Source of the DNA: JBEVEP01 sp040512755 | Lineage (GTDB): Bacteria > Pseudomonadota > Alphaproteobacteria > Rhizobiales > Rhizobiaceae | Length of the DNA stretch: 17,134 bases | NCBI GenBank assembly: GCA_040512755.1 | Contig: JBEVEP010000416.1 | Span: 1-17,134 of the forward strand | Reading direction: 5' to 3' | In this document: positions 7,910 to 13,883 of the stretch, in pieces | How the letters are laid out: every line of letters starts with the position of its first letter | Numbering within the stretch: the first letter of the stretch is position 1 | Position numbers and translations under genes: made by a program | Notes under the pieces: generated by a model | Databases searched by the model: none | What the model was told of the DNA's origin: nothing | The model's input: the letters and a program-made list of their open reading frames with translations, nothing else

Positions 7910-8974
7910 ATGTTTGATCCCTCGTCCCTGGCCCAATCATGGCCCAAGCCGGCAAAGCCTCGTCCGATCGTAACCTTCGGCGCGGGCTCGATTGTCGGTG
8001 ATGCCCATTTTCCCGCTTATCGAAAGGCGGGTTTTCCGGTCGCCGGGCTATATGATCCGGATCAGGAGAAGGCCAAAAGGTTGGCCGACGCTTGGGGGGT
8101 GACTGCCTTTCGAACCATCGAGGAGGCCGCTTCCGTCCCGGAGGCGATCTTTGATCTCGCGACCCCGCCCGCGCGCCATATCGAGGTGCTGAGAGAACTT
8201 CCTGACGGCTCAGTTGCACTGATCCAAAAGCCAATGGGGAGCGACCTCGACGATGCGACTGCCATATTGGAACTTAGCCGGCGAAAGAAACTGGCGGCCG
8301 CTGTGAATTTCCAGCTTCGCTTTGCGCCGATGATGCTGGCGCTCAATGACGCGATTGCAAAAGGCTGGCTGGGGCAGGTCGTTGATTTCGACGCCTGGCT
8401 CGCGTTGGCGACACCGTGGCAGCTTTGGCCCTTTCTCAAGGGCTTGCCCCGCATTGAGATCGCTATGCACTCCATCCACTACCTGGATCTTATCCGCCAA
8501 TTGCTCGGCGATCCTATTGGTGTCCACGCCCGATCGATGGGACATCCGTCACACGATGTCGCGCAGACACGCACAAGCGCCATTCTGGATTACGGAAACA
8601 ATGTCCGCTGCGCCCTTTCGATCAACCACGATCACAAGTTCGGACGCAAATATCAGGCCTGCGAGTTTCGTATCTGCGGGACCGAAGGCGCCGCTTACCT
8701 GCAACTCGGGGTCAACCTCGACTATCCCCGCGGCGAGCCCGACATCCTGGAAATCTTTCCGAAGGGTGGCAGTGAATGGGTTTCGGTCCCGCTCCAGGGT
8801 GCATGGTTTCCGGATGCCTTTGTCGGACGGATGGCCAACCTTCAGCGCTTTGCGGCCGGCGAAGACGAGGAACTCGTAAGCTCGGTCGAAGATGCCTGGA
8901 TTACAATGGCCCTTGTGGAGGCGGCCTATCGGTCGAGTTCCTCTCCGGCAACTCCGCTCGCAAAGAGGCCGTGA
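7910..8974 (+). CDS. Gfo/Idh/MocA-family NAD(P)-dependent sugar dehydrogenase
   Basis: A 354-residue oxidoreductase with an N-terminal Rossmann fold (GAGSIVG, 24-30; LYDPD ending strand 2) and a C-terminal substrate domain. The usual EKP motif appears as QKPMG (106-110), with the conserved lysine kept. NFQLRFAP (133-140) and an HSIHYLD segment (187-193) lie in the catalytic half. ATG 7910 is used because GGAAGGGAG precedes it and homology to the family begins just after. The open frame extends back to 7781 across the mutarotase gene but carries nothing family-like there. Because the window lacks an SDR or aldo-keto-reductase L-fucose dehydrogenase, this is the candidate for oxidising L-fucose to L-fuconolactone (inference). 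The family also includes 1-dehydrogenases for galactose and similar sugars, so the chemistry is plausible. Confidence 0.88.
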   Translation: MFDPSSLAQSWPKPAKPRPIVTFGAGSIVGDAHFPAYRKAGFPVAGLYDPDQEKAKRLADAWGVTAFRTIEEAASVPEAIFDLATPPARHIEVLRELPDGSVALIQKPMGSDLDDATAILELSRRKKLAAAVNFQLRFAPMMLALNDAIAKGWLGQVVDFDAWLALATPWQLWPFLKGLPRIEIAMHSIHYLDLIRQLLGDPIGVHARSMGHPSHDVAQTRTSAILDYGNNVRCALSINHDHKFGRKYQACEFRICGTEGAAYLQLGVNLDYPRGEPDILEIFPKGGSEWVSVPLQGAWFPDAFVGRMANLQRFAAGEDEELVSSVEDAWITMALVEAAYRSSSSPATPLAKRP

Positions 8975-8975
8975 C

Positions 8976-9428
8976 ATGGAGAAGACGACCTATTTCGAAG
9001 ACTATGAGATCGGCTCCACGCGCATCACGTTTGGGCGTACGATCACGGAAACAGACTTCGTCGTGCATGCCGGTCACACGGGCGACTTCTTCCCGCACCA
9101 TATGGATGCGGAATTTATGAAAACGACTCCGTTTGGCCAGCGGATCGCTCACGGAACACTGGTGTTATCTATCGGCATCGGCTTGACGGCAAGCGTCGTG
9201 AACCCCGTTGCCTTCTCTTACGGATATGATCGGCTACGCTTCGTAAAACCAGTTTTCATCGGAGATACGATCCGAACCCGCACGACGATCATCTCCAAGG
9301 AGGATGATCCGAAGCGATCGGGTGCCGGCCGCGTATTCGAACGCTGCGAAGTCATCAATCATCGCGACGAAGTCGTGCTCGTCGCCGATCACATCTACAT
9401 TGTCGAACGCCGCGAAATCCCAGCCTAA
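8976..9428 (+). CDS. MaoC-like hot-dog hydratase/dehydratase, role unknown
   Basis: A 150-residue single hot-dog domain protein of the MaoC/(R)-specific hydratase type. The hydratase motif is visible as GDFFPHHMD (36-44), giving the expected Asp37 and His42 catalytic pair, followed by PFGQRIAHGTLVLSI; the usual Asn between them is Phe39. ATG 8976 is chosen because AGAGG precedes it by seven bases and it starts one base after the stop of the dehydrogenase gene. An upstream in-frame ATG at 8892 overlaps that gene and adds residues unlike the family. Known relatives act on enoyl-CoA thioesters, and no step of the L-fucose pathway needs one. It is embedded in the enzyme run, so it is presumably cotranscribed and may act on a sugar-derived intermediate. 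Family firm; function unknown. Confidence 0.9.
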   Translation: MEKTTYFEDYEIGSTRITFGRTITETDFVVHAGHTGDFFPHHMDAEFMKTTPFGQRIAHGTLVLSIGIGLTASVVNPVAFSYGYDRLRFVKPVFIGDTIRTRTTIISKEDDPKRSGAGRVFERCEVINHRDEVVLVADHIYIVERREIPA

Positions 9429-9449
9429 GTCGCAATCGAAGGACATGCT

Positions 9450-10184
9450 ATGGCAGAAGACTTCAAAGACAAAGTGGTTCTCGTGACAGCGGCAGCGCAG
9501 GGCATTGGAAAGGCGACATCGCTTGCCTTCGCTCGTGCCGGCGCGGTCGTCCATGCGACGGACATCAATCTGGACCGTCTATCCGAGCTGGAAAATCATC
9601 TAGGCATCGTCCCACGCAAGCTCGACGTGACAAGCGATACTGATGTTACAGCGGCTGTCGCGGAGATAGGCCGGGTCGATATCCTGTTTAACTGTGCCGG
9701 CTATGTTCATTCCGGCTCCATCCTGGAGATGAAAGACGGCGATCTTGACTTTGCCATCGACCTTAACGTCCGCTCGATGGTTCGCACGATACGCGCAGTT
9801 CTGCCGGGCATGATTGAGCGGAGGGACGGCGCCATCATCAACATGTCTTCCGTAGCCTCCAGCATCAAGGGTGTGCCCAATCGTTTCGTCTACGGACTGA
9901 CAAAAGCGGCCGTGATCGGCCTCACCAAAGCCGTCGCGGCAGATCATGTCGGCCAGGGCATACGCTGCAATGCGATTTGCCCGGGGACCGTCGAAAGCCC
10001 GTCGCTACAAGAACGCATGCGTGCACAAGGCGACTATGAAGCCGCAAGGTCGGCATTTATCGCGCGGCAGCCGATGGGGCGGCTTGGCACGCCAGAAGAA
10101 ATCGCGGATCTCGCTCTCTACTTGGCTGGAGCGACCTATACGACAGGCCAAACCTATGTCATCGACGGTGGCTGGGTGAACTGA
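9450..10184 (+). CDS. SDR dehydrogenase, probable 2-keto-3-deoxy-L-fuconate dehydrogenase
   Basis: A 244-residue classical short-chain dehydrogenase. The cofactor loop is TAAAQGIG (13-20), where Ala replaces the first Gly, a mark shared with BDH2-like and 2-keto-3-deoxy-L-fuconate dehydrogenases. Asp38 at the end of strand 2 favours NAD+. NCAG (81-84), Ser134, and the Tyr148/Lys152 pair (FVYGLTKAA) complete the active site. The stretches KGVPNRF, AVAADHVGQGIRCNAICPGTVESPSL and ARQPMGRLG closely resemble the Xanthomonas pathway enzyme as I recall it. Expected reaction: 2-keto-3-deoxy-L-fuconate to 2,4-diketo-3-deoxy-L-fuconate. AAGGA precedes the ATG by eight bases. The FAH-family hydrolase that would use its product is encoded next, and the L-fuconate dehydratase that would make its substrate after that. 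Confidence 0.9.
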   Translation: MAEDFKDKVVLVTAAAQGIGKATSLAFARAGAVVHATDINLDRLSELENHLGIVPRKLDVTSDTDVTAAVAEIGRVDILFNCAGYVHSGSILEMKDGDLDFAIDLNVRSMVRTIRAVLPGMIERRDGAIINMSSVASSIKGVPNRFVYGLTKAAVIGLTKAVAADHVGQGIRCNAICPGTVESPSLQERMRAQGDYEAARSAFIARQPMGRLGTPEEIADLALYLAGATYTTGQTYVIDGGWVN

Positions 10185-10208
10185 CTTCGGCTGGAAGGAG
10201 CAAGCATA

Positions 10209-11054
10209 GTGAAACTGGTACGATATGGCTCGCGGGGTGAAGAGAGGCCGGGCGTTGTGGACCGGGCAGGCAGGATCCGCGATCTTTCCGGGTACGTGAA
10301 AGACATTGGCGGAGCGGCACTCGACCCGGACGAGCTTGCAAGGCTTGCCGCGCTTGACCCGGATAGTCTGCCGCTGGTCGATGGCAATCCGCGTATCGGA
10401 CCCTGCGTGACAGGCGTCGGAAAGTTTATCTGCATCGGTCTCAACTATTCCGACCATGCCGCCGAGACGGGGGCCACAGTCCCGCCCGAGCCGATCATCT
10501 TTATGAAGGCCACGTCAGCGATCACCGGTCCCAATGACGATCTTCTCCTCCCTCGGGGGTCGGAAAAGACAGACTGGGAAGTTGAGCTCGGAATTGTCAT
10601 TGGCCGCAAAGCAAAATACGTTAGCGAAGCCGAAGCGCTGGACTATGTCGCAGGTTATTGCACTGTCCATGACGTCAGCGAACGCGCCTTTCAGATCGAG
10701 CGCCATGGCCAGTGGACCAAAGGCAAAAGCTGCGACTCATTTGGCCCAATCGGGCCGTGGCTGGTCACCAAGGACGCGGTGCAAAACCCACAAAACCTGC
10801 CGATGTGGCTCAAGGTCAACGGCGAGACGATGCAAAACGGCTCAACAAGAACAATGGTCTACGGACCGGCGTATCTCGTCTCCTATTTGAGTCAGTTCAT
10901 GTCGCTGCAGCCCGGCGATATCATATCGACCGGCACCCCGCCCGGCGTCGGCATGGGCATGAAGCCTCCGCGATTCCTGAAGGCCGGCGATGTGGTCGAA
11001 CTGGGTGTGGAAGGACTTGGAAACCAGAGGCAGCAGGTCAAATTGGACGAGTGA
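10209..11054 (+). CDS. FAH-family hydrolase, probable 2,4-diketo-3-deoxy-L-fuconate hydrolase
   Basis: A 281-residue cytoplasmic enzyme of the fumarylacetoacetate hydrolase family. The catalytic histidine motif is NYSDHAAE (79-86, His83). Metal ligands are Glu124 and Glu126 (DWEVELGIVIG) and Asp155 (VHDVSERA), followed by KGKSCDSFGPIGPW (171-184) and STGTPPGVGMG (240-250). The length fits the prokaryotic FAH/FAHD type. In the L-fucose pathway this family splits 2,4-diketo-3-deoxy-L-fuconate to pyruvate and L-lactate, and its place between the SDR and the dehydratase supports that. The start is GTG at 10209 with GGAAGGAG eight bases ahead. Other FAH members act on acylpyruvates or beta-diketo acids, so the substrate is inferred from context. 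Confidence 0.9.
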   Translation: MKLVRYGSRGEERPGVVDRAGRIRDLSGYVKDIGGAALDPDELARLAALDPDSLPLVDGNPRIGPCVTGVGKFICIGLNYSDHAAETGATVPPEPIIFMKATSAITGPNDDLLLPRGSEKTDWEVELGIVIGRKAKYVSEAEALDYVAGYCTVHDVSERAFQIERHGQWTKGKSCDSFGPIGPWLVTKDAVQNPQNLPMWLKVNGETMQNGSTRTMVYGPAYLVSYLSQFMSLQPGDIISTGTPPGVGMGMKPPRFLKAGDVVELGVEGLGNQRQQVKLDE

Positions 11055-11088
11055 GAACAGCCTCACAACTATCTTGAAGGACGCGCCA

Positions 11089-12366
11089 GTGACTCGCATC
11101 ACAGATCTTCGTGTTTTCGATCTTAGGTTTCCGACATCGCAGAGCCTTGACGGTTCGGATGCGATGAACCCGGATCCGGACTACTCAGCCGCCTATGTCA
11201 TTCTTTACACCGACATCGAAGATTTAGCGGGTCACGGCCTGACGTTCACGATTGGCCGCGGCAATGAAGTCTGCTGCCTCGCAATTGAGGCGCTTCGGCA
11301 CCTGGTCGTCGGTCTTGATCTCGATTGGGTCAAGGAAGATCCGGGCCGGTTCTGGCGCCATGTCACCGGCGACAGCCAGCTTCGATGGATCGGACCAGAC
11401 AAGGGTGCGATCCACCTCGCCGTCGGCGCGGTCGTTAACGCCGTGTGGGACCTGTGGGCAAAGGAAGCAGGAAAGCCGGTGTGGCGGCTGGTCGGCGACA
11501 TGAACGCCGAAGAGATCCTGAAGATCGTTGATTTTCGTTATCTTACCGACGTCCTTGAACCCGAAGAGGCGCTCGGTATCCTCAAGAAAGCCGAAGCGGA
11601 AAAACAGGAAAGGCTCGAGATACTGCAGCGGGAAGGCTACGCTTGCTACACGACCTCGGCGGGCTGGCTTGGATACTCTGACGAGAAATTGCGCCGGCTT
11701 TGTAAGGAAGCCGTGGACGCTGGCTTCAACCACATCAAAATGAAGGTCGGACGTGATCGGGAAGACGATATCCGCCGCCTCACCATAGCGAGAGAAGTCG
11801 TTGGCCCGGACCGCTACATTATGGTCGACGCCAATCAGGTTTGGGAGGTTGGCCAAGCCATCGACTGGATGAAGTCACTGGCGTTCGCGAATCCGTTTTT
11901 CATCGAGGAACCAACCAGCCCGGATGACATCGCGGGGCACCGCAAGATCCGTGAGGCGGTCGCCCCGGTCAAGGTCGCAACCGGAGAGATGTGTCAGAAC
12001 CGGATCATTTTCAAACAGATGATCGCGGAGGGCGCAATTGACATCGTTCAGATCGATTCCTGCCGCATGGGCGGCCTCAACGAAGTGCTTGCCGTGCTTC
12101 TGCTTGCCGCCAAATTCGAACTGCCGGTATGGCCGCATGCAGGAGGTGTCGGACTTTGTGAGTATGTCCAGCACCTGTCTATGATCGACTACCTTGCCGT
12201 GTCAGGAACCAAGACCGGACGCGTGATCGAATATGTGGATCACCTGCACGAACATTTCGTCGATCCGTGCGTGATCCGCAACGCAGCCTATATGCCGCCT
12301 ACCGCACCGGGATTCTCGGTGGAGATGAAGCCCGCCTCGATCGCTGCGCACCGCTTTCAGCCCTAG
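11089..12366 (+). CDS. fucD: L-fuconate dehydratase
   Basis: A 425-residue enolase-superfamily enzyme that dehydrates L-fuconate to 2-keto-3-deoxy-L-fuconate. It is the most clearly recognised enzyme in the window. The N-terminal RFPTSQSLDGSDAMNPDPDY, the FTIGRGNE segment, and the C-terminal FPHAGGVGLCE-like WPHAGGVGLCEYVQHLSM match the characterised Xanthomonas enzyme as I remember it. Catalytic residues are in place: Lys217/Lys219 (IKMKVG), metal ligands Asp247 (MVDANQ), Glu273 (FIEEP), Glu300 (ATGE), and the Asp323 (QIDS)/His350 (WPH) dyad. GTG 11089 is taken as the start because AAGGA lies seven bases upstream. The frame runs open back to 10990 inside the hydrolase gene, which is not family-like. 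It is the last gene of the enzyme run. The same family can act on D-arabinonate or L-galactonate. Confidence 0.95.
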   Translation: MTRITDLRVFDLRFPTSQSLDGSDAMNPDPDYSAAYVILYTDIEDLAGHGLTFTIGRGNEVCCLAIEALRHLVVGLDLDWVKEDPGRFWRHVTGDSQLRWIGPDKGAIHLAVGAVVNAVWDLWAKEAGKPVWRLVGDMNAEEILKIVDFRYLTDVLEPEEALGILKKAEAEKQERLEILQREGYACYTTSAGWLGYSDEKLRRLCKEAVDAGFNHIKMKVGRDREDDIRRLTIAREVVGPDRYIMVDANQVWEVGQAIDWMKSLAFANPFFIEEPTSPDDIAGHRKIREAVAPVKVATGEMCQNRIIFKQMIAEGAIDIVQIDSCRMGGLNEVLAVLLLAAKFELPVWPHAGGVGLCEYVQHLSMIDYLAVSGTKTGRVIEYVDHLHEHFVDPCVIRNAAYMPPTAPGFSVEMKPASIAAHRFQP

Positions 12367-12616
12367 CTCAGCTTGGCCGCGTAAATAAGCCCGCCTTACA
12401 AAGCCGTGACTCAGCCTCGTGGCGTTCGCGTCAACGCGGCTGGCGGCAATGGGCCTGCGCGGTCCCATTGAGACTAATTTAGCTCTTGATAAGATTTCAC
12501 TATTTACGCGGGCCAGCTTTGCGCAGATTATCACGGGGGTCGGGAGGAAGCTTCGGTACCCCCTTACACAATGCGCCCGAACGCCTTCCGACCGTTGGTT
12601 GCAAGGGAGGACAATC
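12367..12616 (+). promoter_or_regulatory. 250-bp leader with candidate promoter for the second importer
   Basis: No gene is visible between the dehydratase stop and the second binding-protein ATG. A sigma-70-like pair is present: TTGAGA (12468-12473), 16-base spacer, TAAGAT (12490-12495). An imperfect dyad AATGGG (12448-12453) / CCCATT (12464-12469) overlaps the -35 box and could be an operator. Further down, GGGGGT (12535-12540) and ACCCCC (12558-12563) can pair in the untranslated leader. I found no copy of the 1937-1956 palindrome here, so this operon may answer to another regulator. Confidence 0.45.
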
Positions 12617-13699
12617 ATGAAACGTACATTTCCGCTAGCGGCGTGCGCCGCGGCGATACTGTTCAGCATGCCATACGCCTTGGCACAGTCCGGCAGCGTT
12701 GAGAAGGCTGTCGGCGGCTACGGCTTTGAAGACGCCGCAAAGGAGGCCCCCGGTACAAAGGACTTCCACTCAGCCGATGGCCACCTGACTTTCGCCATCG
12801 TGACCCATACCGCCGGCAACGGCTTCTTCGACCCGGTCTATGTCGGGGCGACTGCCGCGGCCAACTTGATCGGCGCCAAAGTCCTTTTGCTCGGCTCTGA
12901 ATCGCCGACTGACGATCCAGCACGCGAAATCGAAATTCTAAATCAGATCGTGCAGGACCCGACGATCGACGGTCTCATTATGACGACGCCTCAGGTCGGC
13001 GCCTATAACGACATCGTCAAGGCCGCCGAGTCGAAGGGCATTCCTGTTGCCACGACGAACTCCTTTGACGGAACGATTCTCAACCGCAGTGGCATCGGCC
13101 ATACCGGCCAGGACGCATCCGCAGCCGCAATCGCAGGCGAGGCACTGGTGAAGTGTCTGGCCGACAAAGGCATCGAAAAAGGCTCAATCGTGCTGCCTTC
13201 GTCAACAGCGATGGGCAACATCGAAGTGAACAATCGGGTGACGGCCGCGTTCAACGCCATCGTCAAAGGTCTCAAGGACGCTGGCAAACTTGAGAACTTC
13301 AAGGTTGACGCCGGACCTGAAAATACCGGGATCGATACCAACCCGAATGATCCCGTAAATGGCATCGTAACGCTGTTCGAGTCACGTGGAGACGTGGTCG
13401 GCGCCTTCGCCGGCAACAACGTGTTCACGCCTGCGCTCGCGAAGGCCGTGGCGCAAGCCGGGATGACTGGCAAGATTTGCGCTTACGGTTTCGACCTCGG
13501 ACCAGCCCAGCAGGACGCAATGAAAAGTGGCGATCTCACTGGCGCACTCGGACAGCAGCCCTTCCTGCAGGGCTTCTGGCCGGTCATGCAGCTGTATCTC
13601 CAGATTGATCGCGGCATAGCGGCGGCGAATCTCGACACACGCGCACAGCTGGTGACGCAAGAATCCGTCGGAAACGTCGGCAAGCGGTTCGAGAACTGA
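12617..13699 (+). CDS. Sugar ABC importer, periplasmic binding protein (RbsB type)
   Basis: A 360-residue periplasmic-binding-protein-like protein of the ribose/galactose family. The signal peptide is evident (MKRTFPLAACAAAILFSMPYALA, cut after ALA at residue 23). The mature part shows two alternating lobes typical of the family: HLTFAIVTHTAGNGFFDPVYVGA, ILNQIVQDPTIDGLIMTTP, AAAESKGIPVATTNSF-like (KAAESKGIPVATTNSF), and the late segment GDLTGALGQQPFLQGFWPVMQLYL. ATG 12617 has GGGAGG six bases before it; an upstream ATG at 12419 would add residues not like a signal peptide. It begins a second importer operon with fused permease and ATPase genes. The sugar is not identifiable from sequence. Context suggests L-fucose, D-arabinose or a related pentose/6-deoxyhexose. 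Confidence 0.93.
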   Translation: MKRTFPLAACAAAILFSMPYALAQSGSVEKAVGGYGFEDAAKEAPGTKDFHSADGHLTFAIVTHTAGNGFFDPVYVGATAAANLIGAKVLLLGSESPTDDPAREIEILNQIVQDPTIDGLIMTTPQVGAYNDIVKAAESKGIPVATTNSFDGTILNRSGIGHTGQDASAAAIAGEALVKCLADKGIEKGSIVLPSSTAMGNIEVNNRVTAAFNAIVKGLKDAGKLENFKVDAGPENTGIDTNPNDPVNGIVTLFESRGDVVGAFAGNNVFTPALAKAVAQAGMTGKICAYGFDLGPAQQDAMKSGDLTGALGQQPFLQGFWPVMQLYLQIDRGIAAANLDTRAQLVTQESVGNVGKRFEN

Positions 13700-13716
13700 T
13701 CCTTGGACACGTAAAC

Positions 13717-13852
13717 GATGCGGGAGGGCGCAAGCGCTTCCGCATCGCCTAAAGCAATTCCAGGAAAAGTGGAAACCGGTTTTCCGTCCGGAATTGCGTT
13801 AAAACAAAGAGTTAGAGCGGTTCAGCGATTCAGTGAAACACTGAACCGCTCT
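13717..13852. repeat. Composite palindromic intergenic repeat (RIME-like)
   Basis: Three inverted repeats in a row fill most of the gap between binding-protein and permease genes. First, an imperfect stem closed by GATGCGG/CCGCATC (13717-13746). Second, a palindrome with GCAATTCC/GGAATTGC ends and GGAAAA/TTTTCC inside (13754-13797). Third, the hairpin listed separately. The second and its flank (AAAACAAAGAGTTAGAGCGG) resemble a dispersed repeat I recall from many Rhizobiales genomes, the RIME-like or mosaic class. No coding capacity. Confidence 0.65.
13814..13852 (+). terminator. Hairpin in the gap before the fused permease
   Basis: TTCAGTG (13829-13835) and CACTGAA (13839-13845) pair around AAA, and AGAGCGG (13814-13820) pairs with CCGCTCT (13846-13852) outside, with an eight-base bulge that repeats TTCAG. 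The left TTCAG can compete with the second copy for the same partner. No T run follows, so full termination is unlikely. An RNA-stabilising or attenuating role like that of the 3349-3383 hairpin is possible. Confidence 0.6.
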
Positions 13853-13883
13853 AGGCACGGAATTCGGTCAGAAGGAAGTCACA

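Noticed and set aside
7392..8234. 280-codon minus-strand open frame over dehydratase, mutarotase and Gfo/Idh genes
   Set aside because: It covers parts of three real genes on the other strand and has low-complexity Pro/Arg-rich translation typical of antisense frames in GC-rich DNA.
11224..11856. 210-codon minus-strand open frame inside the L-fuconate dehydratase gene
   Set aside because: Antisense to the best-supported enzyme in the window, with no independent ribosome site or domain.
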